Below, piece after piece: positions 48,018-57,061 of a stretch of 64,000 nt of DNA. Where the stretch lies: positions 1 through 64,000 of the forward strand of contig JAVCCP010000040.1 in assembly GCA_030765405.1 (NCBI GenBank), in the 5' to 3' direction. Position numbers and translations under genes: made by a program. The stretch is from Candidatus Ancaeobacter aquaticus (GTDB taxonomy: Bacteria; Auribacterota; Ancaeobacteria; Ancaeobacterales; Ancaeobacteraceae). Within the stretch, counting starts at the first letter, position 1, and each line of letters opens with the position of its first letter. The notes below the pieces were generated by a model. That model was not told the DNA's origin, searched no databases, and worked only from the letters and a program-made list of their open reading frames with translations.

Positions 48018-49178
48018 ATGAAAAGACTAAAAAAGATAAATAAGCAGACCCGTGAACTTTTTATAAAAAAGGGGACAGTCCCCTTTTTTATATTATGCAT
48101 GGCCATAATAATGTTAGGAACTGTTGTTTCCTTAAGATCGGCTGATGAGGTTATGCATAAGGTTGCACGCGGTGATAACCTATGGGATATCAGTAAACAA
48201 TATGATGTCTCAGTAAACGCTATTAAACGAGTTAATAATATCTCAAAACCTGATAGCCTCAAAGTTGGTCAGAACATTCGTATACCTCTTGATATGTCAG
48301 CGCGTTTCAATGAATCTTCGAAAGAAATGAAAAAAGATATTATTCATACAATAGATTACGGTGATACATTATGGGAGCTCAGTTTGCTCTATGAGGTGCC
48401 ATTAAAAACGATAAAAAAAGTAAACAATATTTGGAATACTAAGAAGCTAAAGGTTGGGCAAAAGATCATTATCCCTAATGTGTCCTTCTACGGTTCTGAG
48501 TTTTGTATTACACCTCACAAAGAAAAGAAAAAGGATATTTCGCATACTATAATATCTGGTGATAGCCTCTGGTATATTAGTCAGATGTATAATGTGCCTG
48601 TAGAGAAGATTGTTCGTGCTAATAAAATATCTCGTTCTAAGGTGCTCAAAAAAGATCAGGAAATAAAAGTTCCTAATGCGCAATATCTTAAGCCGAAAAT
48701 ACCGATTTATGCGAGCAATAAATGGAAATATATTATTATTCATCATAGCGCGACAGATATCGGCAATGCTTTGTGTTTTAACCGCGCGCATATTAGGCGG
48801 GGTTTTGTTTCAGGGTTAGGTTATCATTTTGTTATTGATAACGGAACAAAAGGTAAAAAGAATGGGCAAATCGAGGTTTCTCCCAGATGGATAAAGCAGC
48901 AGAACGGAGCTCACTGTAAAGCGTCTGCAATGAATTTTAAAGCGATAGGGGTATGCCTTGTCGGCAATTTTAATAGTGATAAGGTATCTAAAGATCAAAT
49001 GGAATCACTCGTCTATATAGTAAGCACATTAAAAGATTATTACAATATTCCCGCGAGAAGAATTTTGGGGCATGGAAATGTTCGCAAAGCACATACAGAA
49101 TGTCCCGGCAAACGATTTCCCTGGAAAGAATTTAAACGCCAACTTATGTTGTATGAACGAACTAAAGAAAAAAAATAA
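48018..49178 (+). CDS. LysM-repeat N-acetylmuramoyl-L-alanine amidase
   Basis: 386 residues. N-terminus MKRLKKINKQTRELFIKKGTV then VPFFILCMAIIMLGTVVS, a signal anchor that includes a translated palindrome. Three LysM domains bind peptidoglycan: ~47-92 (ARGDNLWDISKQYDVSVNAIK), ~112-157 (DYGDTLWELSLLYEVPLKTIK), ~176-220 (ISGDSLWYISQMYNVPVEKIV). The catalytic amidase_2/PGRP domain runs from ~234 to ~372: YIIIHHSATD (first Zn His), GLGYHFVIDNG, GAHCKA, and HTECPGKRFPW (Zn His and Cys). Cleaves the amide between MurNAc and L-Ala in the periplasm; likely a cell-wall remodelling or separation enzyme. Confidence 0.92.
   Translation: MKRLKKINKQTRELFIKKGTVPFFILCMAIIMLGTVVSLRSADEVMHKVARGDNLWDISKQYDVSVNAIKRVNNISKPDSLKVGQNIRIPLDMSARFNESSKEMKKDIIHTIDYGDTLWELSLLYEVPLKTIKKVNNIWNTKKLKVGQKIIIPNVSFYGSEFCITPHKEKKKDISHTIISGDSLWYISQMYNVPVEKIVRANKISRSKVLKKDQEIKVPNAQYLKPKIPIYASNKWKYIIIHHSATDIGNALCFNRAHIRRGFVSGLGYHFVIDNGTKGKKNGQIEVSPRWIKQQNGAHCKASAMNFKAIGVCLVGNFNSDKVSKDQMESLVYIVSTLKDYYNIPARRILGHGNVRKAHTECPGKRFPWKEFKRQLMLYERTKEKK
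48065..48089 (+). repeat. GGGGACAGTCCCC palindrome inside the amidase coding sequence
   Basis: AAAAAA-GGGGACAGTCCCC-TTTTTT lies in frame and is translated as KKGTVPFF, residues ~17-24 of the amidase, between the basic start and the hydrophobic core of its signal sequence. Confidence 0.9.
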
Positions 49179-49288
49179 GATTCCAGCAAATTATTGCGAT
49201 TAAAGAAATATACTACGTAGCTCAAACTCCAGGATTTATCATAAACGTACTATAGTCTGAGATCCAAATTTTCTTTAAAATATTTCCC

Positions 49289-49316
49289 TTGAATTTTTTT
49301 TATATACATATAAAAT
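49289..49316 (+). promoter_or_regulatory. Promoter of the PTS-IIA/antiporter pair
   Basis: TTGAAT (49289-49294), 16-bp spacer, TAAAAT (49311-49316), 58 bp before the GTG start. Confidence 0.6.
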
Positions 49317-49373
49317 CAAGACAGGGAACCCAGAGAACAAAATGTACCTATTGTATGTTAAGGAGAGTTATAC

Positions 49374-49832
49374 GTGAAGCTTAAAGACACAATTTCATTA
49401 GAGCATATTACAATATTGAAGAGCACATCTAAAGAAGCAGCTCTCTTAGAGCTTATTGCTTTGATCGAAAAATCAGGTAAAGTTCAGGATATTTCCGCTT
49501 TAAAGGAGAGTATTTTTTATAGGGAAAAGCTGATGAGTACAGGTATCGGCTGTGGTATTGCGGTCCCACATGTGCGTCTTCAGGGCGTTGCGGAGCCGTT
49601 TATCCTGATCGGAGTCTGTTATAAGGGGATTGATGATTACGAGTCATTAGATAATCAGCCTGTGAGGATAGGGGTTATGATAATTGCCGGCAAGGAACAG
49701 CACCGGGAATATATACAGCTTTTATCAGAAATAATCTCACATCTAAAAAATAAGGAATTTACAGAGTCTCTTATCCAATGCGATACAGTTGGGACAATAC
49801 ATTCGCTTATCATGGAAAAGTGTGATGACTGA
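49374..49832 (+). CDS. PTS EIIA-type (fructose/nitrogen class) regulatory protein
   Basis: 152 residues, GTG start behind AAGGAGAG. EIIA type 2 fold: LEHITILKSTSKEAALLELIALI, FYREKLMSTGIGCGIAVPHVRLQGV with the phospho-accepting His (~65), GKEQHREYIQLLSEIISHLKNKEF. No PTS permease follows; instead the ORF overlaps an antiporter gene by 8 bp. A regulatory role on that transporter, like PtsN on potassium transport, is likely. Confidence 0.88.
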   Translation: MKLKDTISLEHITILKSTSKEAALLELIALIEKSGKVQDISALKESIFYREKLMSTGIGCGIAVPHVRLQGVAEPFILIGVCYKGIDDYESLDNQPVRIGVMIIAGKEQHREYIQLLSEIISHLKNKEFTESLIQCDTVGTIHSLIMEKCDD

Positions 49833-51513
49833 ATATATAGACCACATCCTTTCAAGAATTTCGTTGATCCATCTCGGTCTTTTAACTTTTTTCGGCATCG
49901 CGTTATTGGTGGGAACGATCAGCGGAAAAATATTCCAGAAAATGAGGATCCCGTCTGTTGTTGGCTATATAATAGTCGGTATTATTATTGGTCAAACCGG
50001 CCTTAAGATCGTAGATAAACACATGCTGGAGATGCTTCAGCCTTTTAACTACTTCGCATTGGGTCTCATCGGTTTTATGATCGGTGGAGAGCTCAAAAAG
50101 AACACCCTTCTTAAGTACGGTAAGCAGTTTTTGTATATTCTCATCTCAGAAGGTGTTATCGCGTTTATTGTTGTAGCCTTGCTGGTAACTTCTCTGGGTA
50201 TGTTGTTTCTTCCCAATATAAAAATTGCTTGTTCTTTGGGTCTTTTGCTCGGGGCGATTGCATCAGCAACGGCTCCTGCGGCAACAACCGACGTATTATG
50301 GGAAAATAGGTCCCGGGGGCCGCTTACCTCAATCATAATGGGTATTGTTGCACTCGATGACGGCCTGTCTTTATTTCTGTTTGCAGTCGCGTCAAGTATT
50401 GCGATGAGTCTTATGGGTGATGTGCATACCGGTTTTCTTGGTATGATTCTGTTTCCCCTATATGAGGTTGGTGGTGCGATCCTGTTAGGTGTTGTTGCGG
50501 GGTGGGTGCACGGCATTATCTTAAAAAAATGGGTGGATGAAGAAAAAATTCTGGCTCTTTCCATTGGTACAGTCCTTTTAGTTCTTGGTGTCGCCCTCGC
50601 GATCAAAGTAGATATCCTGCTTGGAGCAATGGCACTTGGTGCTATGATGATCAATTACTTCCCGCGAAAAAGTAAGGAAGTATTCAGCCTTGTCGGTAAA
50701 TTTACACCCCCCATATATGTTCTTTTCTTTGTCCTTTTTGGCGCGAAGCTAGATCTCAATCATATGACAATTTTCATGCTTTTGCTTGCGGGCGCATATC
50801 TTCTGGGTCGTACCGGCGGTAAGATGTTCGGTGCGTATTTTGGTGCTCGTATGTCGGGGGCATCTAAAAATATACAGAGGTATCTTCCGTTATGTCTGTT
50901 CAGTCAGGCGGGTGTCGCTATAGGACTGTCAATTCTTGCTGGTCAGCGGTTTCCGGGAGAGCTGGGAAACGCGATCGTTGTTGTTATAACTACAACGACA
51001 TTTATTGTACAGATTATTGGTCCGATATGCACAAAGTGGGGTATTACGAAGGCCGGTGAAGTCGGTTTGAATGTTACGGAAGAAGACATCATTCGAATGA
51101 GTAAAGCAGAAGATGTTATGGATAAAGACGTTCCCATTATCTATGAAAATATGTTTTTAGCTGAAATACTCAAAGTGTTGGGTAAAAGCAATAATCTGTA
51201 TTATCCAGTGGTTAATCATGATAAAAATCTTCTCGGTATTATAAGCATTGATAATGTTAAAAATACATTTATGGCAACCGGTTTAGACAGTTTTCTTTTA
51301 GCGCATGACCTGATGGAACCTGTTGTGACTCAGGTTGCGCAGGATACGTCGCTTAAAGAAGTCAATGAAATGCTGCACAATTACAGCGTGGAGTTTATTC
51401 CGGTTGTAGATGGCAGTAACGTTGTGATAGGGATGGTCGAAGCGCGAGCCATTCATAGATACTTAGCAGAAAAAATCATTGAAAACCAGAGATTGGCCGA
51501 AATACCTGTGTGA
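49825..51513 (+). CDS. CPA2-type cation/proton antiporter with C-terminal CBS pair
   Basis: 562 residues from the ATG at 49825; the longer frame from 49789 lies inside the IIA gene without a ribosome site. Helices fill ~13-405, with IPSVVGYIIVGIIIGQTGL, MIGGELKKNTLLKYG, ATAPAATTDVLWENRSRG and ALDDGLSLFLFAVASS (the paired Asp site), and LPLCLFSQAGVAIGLSILAG. Two CBS motifs follow (~435-555: MDKDVPIIYENMFLAEILKVLGKSNNLYYPVVN and LMEPVVTQVAQDTSLKEVNEML), probably sensing nucleotides. Exchanges Na+ or K+ for protons across the inner membrane. Coupled to the IIA gene. Confidence 0.9.
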   Translation: MTEYIDHILSRISLIHLGLLTFFGIALLVGTISGKIFQKMRIPSVVGYIIVGIIIGQTGLKIVDKHMLEMLQPFNYFALGLIGFMIGGELKKNTLLKYGKQFLYILISEGVIAFIVVALLVTSLGMLFLPNIKIACSLGLLLGAIASATAPAATTDVLWENRSRGPLTSIIMGIVALDDGLSLFLFAVASSIAMSLMGDVHTGFLGMILFPLYEVGGAILLGVVAGWVHGIILKKWVDEEKILALSIGTVLLVLGVALAIKVDILLGAMALGAMMINYFPRKSKEVFSLVGKFTPPIYVLFFVLFGAKLDLNHMTIFMLLLAGAYLLGRTGGKMFGAYFGARMSGASKNIQRYLPLCLFSQAGVAIGLSILAGQRFPGELGNAIVVVITTTTFIVQIIGPICTKWGITKAGEVGLNVTEEDIIRMSKAEDVMDKDVPIIYENMFLAEILKVLGKSNNLYYPVVNHDKNLLGIISIDNVKNTFMATGLDSFLLAHDLMEPVVTQVAQDTSLKEVNEMLHNYSVEFIPVVDGSNVVIGMVEARAIHRYLAEKIIENQRLAEIPV

Positions 51514-51521
51514 AAAAAGAA

Positions 51522-51557
51522 GACACCTATTTGATAATAGGTGTCCCTCTTTTTTTA
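51522..51557 (+). terminator. Terminator between antiporter and ferredoxin genes
   Basis: GACACCTAT, TTGATA, ATAGGTGTC (9-bp perfect stem) then CCTCTTTTTTT. Placed between convergent genes; on the minus strand the A-run precedes the stem, and the T-side serves the antiporter. Confidence 0.85.
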
Positions 51558-51566
51558 GTAAATGTT

Positions 51567-51737
51567 TTATTCTTGTGAAATAGCTTGTACCGGACATGAA
51601 GCAACACATGCACCGCAATCAATACATTTTTCTTTGTCGATTGTGTACTGAGGTGAACCTTCTTCAATTGCCTGTACCGGGCATTCCGGTAAACATGATC
51701 CGCATGCTATACATTTATCATCGATTTTATATGCCAT
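51567..51737 (-). CDS. 2[4Fe-4S] ferredoxin (56 aa)
   Basis: MAYKIDDKCIACGSCLPECP then CIDCGACVASCPVQAISQE: two classical C-x2-C-x2-C-x3-CP motifs with the PVQAI repeat after each, the clostridial-type ferredoxin. The start at 51737 is preceded by AAAGGGGTG. A low-potential electron carrier of anaerobic metabolism. Monocistronic, convergent with the antiporter gene and divergent from gpmA. Confidence 0.95.
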   Translation of the reverse strand: MAYKIDDKCIACGSCLPECPVQAIEEGSPQYTIDKEKCIDCGACVASCPVQAISQE

Positions 51738-51912
51738 AAAAGCACCCCTTTCTTTTGATAATATGTATATTTATCATTATTTTTTCAACATTTCAAGAGA
51801 AAATATTCGAAAATTGCCTAAAAATGAATGGTTTCCCCTAAGGAGATAGTTTGACTGGCTAATATTCACATAGGAATGCTTGTGACTTTTAAAGTCTTGC
51901 TATATGAATATC

Positions 51913-51940
51913 TTGTATAAATACCGTAAAAAGATATAAT
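51913..51940 (+). promoter_or_regulatory. Promoter of the gpmA-xth operon
   Basis: TTGTAT (51913-51918), 16-bp spacer, perfect TATAAT (51935-51940), 46 bp before the ATG. Confidence 0.7.
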
Positions 51941-51986
51941 AGAGGGGTTTTGTTGGGAATAATATATATCATATTATGGAGGCCTT

Positions 51987-52736
51987 ATGTATACCTTGGT
52001 CTTGTTACGTCATGGTGAGAGTCAGTGGAATAAAGAAAACCGTTTTACCGGATGGACAGATGTCGATCTATCGGATAAAGGGGTTGCTGAAGCCCGTTCT
52101 GCGGGGCGGATATTGAAAGAAAAAGGTTTTACCTTTGATGTTGCGTATACCTCGGTACTGAAAAGAGCTGTGCGAACATTAGATATTGTTTTAGATGAGA
52201 TGGATCTTATGTGGGTGCCGGTATACAAGGCATGGCGTTTAAATGAACGTCATTACGGTGCTCTTCAGGGACTGAATAAAGCTGAAACTGCGAAAAAGTT
52301 CGGTGAAGAAAAGGTGCATGTCTGGAGAAGAAGCTATGACACCCCTCCACCTGCACTTGAAAAGAGTGATGAACGGTTTCCCGGTAACGATCCGCGCTAC
52401 AATGATCTTACACCTGATGAGTTGCCTTTAACTGAATGTCTGAAAGATACGGTAGAGAGATTTTTGCCATACTGGCATGATGTTATAGCACGTGATGTAA
52501 GAAGTGGTAAGAAAGTCATTGTTGCTGCGCACGGTAATAGTTTACGGGCACTGGTAAAACATGTAGATAAGATTTCTGATAAAGATATTCCGTCACTTGA
52601 TATTCCTACGGGAATACCTCTTGTGTATGAATTTGACGAGAAATTTGAGCCGGTAAAGCACTATTACTTAGCTGATCCGGAAGAGATCGAAAAAGCTGTT
52701 CAGGCAGTAAAAAATCAGTCGAAAGCGAACCAATGA
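51987..52736 (+). CDS. gpmA: 2,3-bisphosphoglycerate-dependent phosphoglycerate mutase
   Basis: 249 residues, the normal size. TATGGAGG upstream. [29 protein letters not shown] holds the phospho-His (RHG); [23 protein letters not shown] and [18 protein letters not shown] supply the second active-site His. Interconverts 3- and 2-phosphoglycerate in glycolysis and gluconeogenesis. The stop overlaps the xth start by ATGA. Confidence 0.96.
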   Translation: MYTLVLLRHGESQWNKENRFTGWTDVDLSDKGVAEARSAGRILKEKGFTFDVAYTSVLKRAVRTLDIVLDEMDLMWVPVYKAWRLNERHYGALQGLNKAETAKKFGEEKVHVWRRSYDTPPPALEKSDERFPGNDPRYNDLTPDELPLTECLKDTVERFLPYWHDVIARDVRSGKKVIVAAHGNSLRALVKHVDKISDKDIPSLDIPTGIPLVYEFDEKFEPVKHYYLADPEEIEKAVQAVKNQSKANQ

Positions 52737-53518
52737 CCACAAAAAAGATTATTTCATGGAATGTAAACGGTATCAGAGCTATCTATAAGAAGGGCCTGCT
52801 TGATTATATAAACAAGGCTAATCCCGATATTCTCTGTTTGCAGGAAACAAAAGCGACTGCTAGCCAGCTTCCCAAAGATTTGAGAAATATCCCAGGTTAT
52901 CACGCATATTTTTCTTCTTCCGAGATAAAAAAAGGATATAGCGGGGTTGCAATATATTCTAAGATTAAGCCCGATAGAGTGTTAACAGGTATTGGTGAAA
53001 AAGAGTATGACTCTGAAGGAAGAATTCTGGCTGTTGAGTTTGGGGATATCATGCTTTGTAATATTTATTTTCCCAATGGTAAAGCATCTCCTGAAAGGTT
53101 AAGCTATAAAATGGGTTTCTATGATGCTTTTCTTTCATTTGTAGAAAAAGAAAAGAAAAAAGGTAAAAAGGTTATCGTCTGCGGTGATGTGAATACTGCG
53201 CATACTGAGATTGATCTTGCGAGACCAAAAGAAAATCAGAAATCGTCTGGATTCTTACCGCAAGAACGCTCATGGATAGATAGCTTTATTGGCCATGGGT
53301 ATAGTGATACTTTGAGAATGTTTCATCCTGAACCGGAGTTATATACATGGTGGGACATGAAAAGCCGTGCGCGAGAACGAAATGTGGGCTGGAGAATAGA
53401 TTATTTCTTTGTCAGTGATAACACTGCATCTGACGTTAAAAAAGCATATATTGAATCGGATATAGTGGGCTCAGATCATTGCCCCATAGGCATTGATATT
53501 AAGCTCAATTGTGCATAA
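52733..53518 (+). CDS. xth: Exodeoxyribonuclease III / AP endonuclease
   Basis: 261 residues. Endonuclease/exonuclease/phosphatase fold: [23 protein letters not shown] (metal Glu), [44 protein letters not shown] and [10 protein letters not shown] (catalytic His). Cuts DNA at abasic sites during base-excision repair. Overlaps gpmA by 4 bp; metabolic and repair gene in one transcript. Confidence 0.94.
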   Translation: MTTKKIISWNVNGIRAIYKKGLLDYINKANPDILCLQETKATASQLPKDLRNIPGYHAYFSSSEIKKGYSGVAIYSKIKPDRVLTGIGEKEYDSEGRILAVEFGDIMLCNIYFPNGKASPERLSYKMGFYDAFLSFVEKEKKKGKKVIVCGDVNTAHTEIDLARPKENQKSSGFLPQERSWIDSFIGHGYSDTLRMFHPEPELYTWWDMKSRARERNVGWRIDYFFVSDNTASDVKKAYIESDIVGSDHCPIGIDIKLNCA

Positions 53519-53609
53519 GCGGTCATTTGAGAAGGTGCTGACTAACAGTTTTAGTGTTTACAGGATACATGAATCAGGATACTATTTTTTACTGCTATAG
53601 GAGGAGATT

Positions 53610-54332
53610 ATGAGAGTACTTGCATTATGTGGATCGCCACGTGGTGAACATAGTAGTACCTATCACATGTTAAATCCTCTTCTTGCCGGTATGGAAGATG
53701 CCGGAGCAAAGACTGAGCTGGTGCTATTAAGTAAACTTAAGATGAATCACTGCACGGGGTGTTATACCTGTTGGACAAAAACGCCCGGTAGCTGTATACA
53801 TAATGATGGTGTTGATGAAGTGCTCTCAAAATTTGTGGCTGTTGATCTGATTATCTTTGGGACGCCGCTGTATCATTTTACTATGAGTGGGCTCTTGAAA
53901 GATTTTATTGATCGTACATTGCCATTGTATGAACCCTGGCTCGTTGAGGACAAGAACAGGCCGGGATTAAGCGGGCATCCTCCACGGTTTTCGTTGCCTG
54001 AGTCAGCAATGCTTTTGTGTCCATGCGGATTTCCTGAAATGGGACACTTTGATCCGTTTGTGAAATGGTTTGAAGAATATGTTCGTATTTTTGGTTGGAA
54101 ATATCTTGGTGCTATTTTGCGGCCGGGTGCAGAGATATTGAGTAAAGATAATTTCCAACATTATTTAAAAGGATATTACGATGACTTGCGTCAAGCAGGT
54201 CAGGAGATTGTTCAATTGGGTGGCGTTACTGAAGAACTAGGTAAACGGTTAACGGCAGATTTGTTTCCCGGTGGGGCAGAAACATTCAGAAAAACCGCAA
54301 ATGACTACTGGGCAAGAATGAGAGGGAAATAA
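53610..54332 (+). CDS. Flavodoxin-fold NAD(P)H-dependent FMN reductase family protein
   Basis: 240 residues, AGGAGGAG upstream. MRVLALCGSPRGEHSSTYHMLNPLLAGM is the FMN-phosphate loop; MNHCTGCYTCWTKTPGSCIHNDG is the Cys-bearing segment common in these iron-sulfur-flavoprotein-like reductases; FGTPLYHFTMSGLLKDFIDRTLPLYEP continues the flavin site. Unlike the short form it has a C-terminal extension (~160-240). Electron acceptor unknown. Followed by a hairpin terminator. Confidence 0.87.
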   Translation: MRVLALCGSPRGEHSSTYHMLNPLLAGMEDAGAKTELVLLSKLKMNHCTGCYTCWTKTPGSCIHNDGVDEVLSKFVAVDLIIFGTPLYHFTMSGLLKDFIDRTLPLYEPWLVEDKNRPGLSGHPPRFSLPESAMLLCPCGFPEMGHFDPFVKWFEEYVRIFGWKYLGAILRPGAEILSKDNFQHYLKGYYDDLRQAGQEIVQLGGVTEELGKRLTADLFPGGAETFRKTANDYWARMRGK

Positions 54333-54334
54333 AT

Positions 54335-54355
54335 AAAAATCGCTTTGCGATTTTT
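54335..54355. terminator. Terminator after the flavoprotein gene
   Basis: AAAAATCGC-TTT-GCGATTTTT, perfect 9-bp stem with T-run, 3 bp after the stop codon. The following gap to 54448 holds a repeated GATCGGT phrase and T-rich DNA only. Confidence 0.8.
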
Positions 54356-54447
54356 ATAGATGATCGGTGTTCGTTGATCGGTTATCGTGTGTTTTTTTAG
54401 TTTTTTTCGCTAACCAAAAACCGAAAAACGTTTTTTAAGGAGTTGTT

Positions 54448-54852
54448 ATGCTTGGTTACATGATATTGCTTTTTACGTTGGTACCGGTTATTGAGCTGGC
54501 ACTGCTCATTAAAGTAGGACAAATACTCGGTGTGTTTAATACCATTATGATCGTTATTTTTACCGGTGTTACCGGTGCATGTCTGGCAAAATATCAAGGG
54601 CTCGTAGCCTTACAAAAGATACAAGCAGATATGAATCAAGGGAAAATGCCTGGAGATAAACTCTTTGATGGGTTTATTATTCTAGCATCAGGAATACTTC
54701 TTTTAACACCAGGACTTATTACAGATTGCATTGGTTTCATGGGACTTATTCCTTCCACACGAACCATATTTAAACGATTTTTGAAGAGAAAAATGAAAGA
54801 TATGATCGATCGAGGCACTTCAGGAAATTTTACTATAGGGGTTAAGAAATAA
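54448..54852 (+). CDS. FxsA-family membrane protein
   Basis: 134 residues, AAGGAGTTGTT upstream. Hydrophobic helices at ~3-22, ~28-45 and ~70-95. Family text: LVPVIELALLIKVGQILGVFNTIMIVIFTGVTGACLAKYQGL and PGLITDCIGFMGLIPSTRTIF. FxsA is an inner-membrane protein that blocks phage F exclusion in E. coli; its usual role is unknown. Its stop abuts a long inverted-repeat element. Confidence 0.9.
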   Translation: MLGYMILLFTLVPVIELALLIKVGQILGVFNTIMIVIFTGVTGACLAKYQGLVALQKIQADMNQGKMPGDKLFDGFIILASGILLLTPGLITDCIGFMGLIPSTRTIFKRFLKRKMKDMIDRGTSGNFTIGVKK

Positions 54853-55097
54853 TAATATGACAAATTTGGCTGAGACGATTTTGGAGTGAAACAAGGAGCG
54901 AAGAGTGCCGCGTATCCTGAGCGATACGTAAACGATGAAGGACGCAGTTGCAGCCCAAAAGTGGCCAGCCCCTTCTGGGAGGCTCATCTTTGACCGTCTA
55001 CTTCGTTGCTCCTCCTTGACGTACCACAAATGGTACGCCAGCGTCGTCGTGCCTTGTATACGGCTAAAATCTGAGCCTCCAAATTAGTCGTATTATT
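54851..55097. mobile_element. Long imperfect inverted-repeat element, MITE-like, about 247 bp
   Basis: The ends match inversely: AATAATATGACAAATTTGG at the left and CCAAATTAGTCGTATTATT at the right. Further matching blocks lie inside (AAGGAGCGAAG left, CTTCGTTGCTCC right). Small hairpins nest within: CGTATC/GATACG near 54915 and GTACCA-CAAA-TGGTAC near 55020. It encodes no protein of its own. It occupies the whole gap between fxsA and glgB, reaching the fxsA stop codon. Confidence 0.75.
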
Positions 55098-55138
55098 GTT
55101 TCTCAACCCCTTATCGGAAAAAGATAAAGGATAAACGA

Positions 55139-57061
55139 ATGGTTGAAAAAGAAAAGATGATACAAAACGATCTTGTAACAGATTATGATACGTTTCTTTT
55201 TAGAGAGGGGAATCATCATAACCTGTATGATAAACTTGGCTCACACATGGTTACCATTGATGGCATAAAAGGTACACGGTTTGCTGTATGGGCGCCTAAT
55301 GCGAAGTATGTGTCAGTTGTTGGTGAGTTTAACGGGTGGAACAAGGACTCTCATCCTTTAGATGCAAGGTGGGACAGCTCAGGCGTGTGGGAAGGATTTA
55401 TACCCGGGGTGACTAAAGGAACAAAATATAAATATCATATCCGTTCAGGGGTCAATAAATATAAAGTTGATAAGACTGATCCCTTTGCGTTACATGCTGA
55501 AATACCTCCTAAAACAGCGTCAATTGTCTGGGATCTTGATTATAAGTGGAAAGATGCTGATTGGATGAAAAATCGGTATAAGCATAATGGCCTTGATAAG
55601 CCATGTTCTGTATATGAGCTCCATCTAGGTTCGTGGCGCAGGTGCCCAGAGCAAGGCGATCGCTATCTTTCATATCGTGAAATGGCGCCACAGATCACTG
55701 ATTATATAAAAGAAATGGGTTTTACCCATGTTGAATTTATGCCGGTTATGGAACATCCGTTTTATGGCTCTTGGGGATATCAAACAGTAGGATATTTTTC
55801 ACCGACAAGTAGATACGGTACGCCACAAGACCTCATGTATTTAATCGATTATCTCCATCAAAACGGTATAGCGGTTATTCTTGATTGGGTGCCGTCACAT
55901 TTTCCGACTGATGAACACGGTCTTACCTATTTTGATGGTACGCATCTGTTTGAACATGCTGATCCCAAAAAAGGGTTTCATCCTGAATGGAAAAGTAACA
56001 TATTTAATTATGGTCGAAACGAAGTGAGAAATTTTCTTATTTCGAGCGCTCTTTTCTGGGTAAAGAAATATCATGCTGATGGACTAAGAGTCGATGGTGT
56101 TGCATCAATGCTGTACTTGGATTATGCGCGTGAAGAGGGCCAGTGGATACCTAATGAACATGGTGGCAGAGAAAATACTGATGCGATATTTTTTATCAAA
56201 AATTTGAATGAGGTTATATATCAGGCGCATAATGATGTTCAGATCATTGCTGAAGAATCAACGTCATGGCCAATGGTGTCAAAACCGACCTATGTTGGCG
56301 GACTTGGTTTCGGGATGAAATGGAATATGGGTTGGATGCACGATACGTTAGAGTATATGTCAAAAGACGCGATATTTCGCAAATATCATCACGGACAGTT
56401 AACGTTTAGTATGTGGTATGCATTTACCGAGAATTTTATGTTGCCCCTGTCACATGATGAAGTGGTATATGGCAAAGGATCGCTTGTTAATAAAATGTCC
56501 GGAACAGACTGTGAGAAGTTTGCTAATTTGCGTGTGCTTTTCGGATACATGTATGCGCATCCCGGTAAAAAACTCGTTTTTATGGGCGGTGAAATAGCGC
56601 AATGGGCTGAATGGAATCATGACAAGAGTCTTGATTGGCATCTTTTGGATTATGGAGCGCACAAGGGAATGAAACGGTGGGTAACAGATCTCAACAACCT
56701 GTATAAAAATGAACCTGCGTTATATGAAGTTGATTTTAGTCCCGAAGGATTTGAATGGATAGATTTTCGTGATTGGGAAAGTTGTATTGTCAGTTTTATG
56801 CGTATAAGTAAAGAAGCGAAAGAAAAAGTTGTTGTCGTGTTTAACTTTACGCCTGTATCTCGTGCTCATTATCGTTTAGGTGTTCCTGAAAGCGGTATGT
56901 GGAAAGAACTGTTAAATAGTGACGCGCTTGAATATGATGGGAGCGGTCACGGAAACTTTGGAGGAATGTACGCAGATACTATTCCGTCTCATGGTAAAGA
57001 ATTCTCTCTTTCACTAACATTACCTCCATTAAGTGTCTCGTTTTTTAAGAAGCAGGGATAA
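55139..57061 (+). CDS. glgB: 1,4-alpha-glucan branching enzyme
   Basis: 640 residues. CBM48 (~30-125, GIKGTRFAVWAPNAKYVSVVGEFNGW), then the GH13 barrel: ELHLGSWRR, MPVMEHPFYGSWGYQTVGYF, DWVPSHFP, the nucleophile Asp in GLRVDGVASMLYLDY, acid Glu in IIAEEST and LSHDEVVYGKGS. A C-terminal beta domain ends at PPLSVSFFKK. Adds alpha-1,6 branches to glycogen. The start is preceded by AAAGGATAAACGA, a weak site. Shares its last base with the first base of treZ. Confidence 0.96.
   Translation: MVEKEKMIQNDLVTDYDTFLFREGNHHNLYDKLGSHMVTIDGIKGTRFAVWAPNAKYVSVVGEFNGWNKDSHPLDARWDSSGVWEGFIPGVTKGTKYKYHIRSGVNKYKVDKTDPFALHAEIPPKTASIVWDLDYKWKDADWMKNRYKHNGLDKPCSVYELHLGSWRRCPEQGDRYLSYREMAPQITDYIKEMGFTHVEFMPVMEHPFYGSWGYQTVGYFSPTSRYGTPQDLMYLIDYLHQNGIAVILDWVPSHFPTDEHGLTYFDGTHLFEHADPKKGFHPEWKSNIFNYGRNEVRNFLISSALFWVKKYHADGLRVDGVASMLYLDYAREEGQWIPNEHGGRENTDAIFFIKNLNEVIYQAHNDVQIIAEESTSWPMVSKPTYVGGLGFGMKWNMGWMHDTLEYMSKDAIFRKYHHGQLTFSMWYAFTENFMLPLSHDEVVYGKGSLVNKMSGTDCEKFANLRVLFGYMYAHPGKKLVFMGGEIAQWAEWNHDKSLDWHLLDYGAHKGMKRWVTDLNNLYKNEPALYEVDFSPEGFEWIDFRDWESCIVSFMRISKEAKEKVVVVFNFTPVSRAHYRLGVPESGMWKELLNSDALEYDGSGHGNFGGMYADTIPSHGKEFSLSLTLPPLSVSFFKKQG

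Noticed and set aside
50049-50654. 201-codon minus-strand ORF inside the antiporter gene
   Set aside because: Mirror of membrane-helix codons; no start signal or family.
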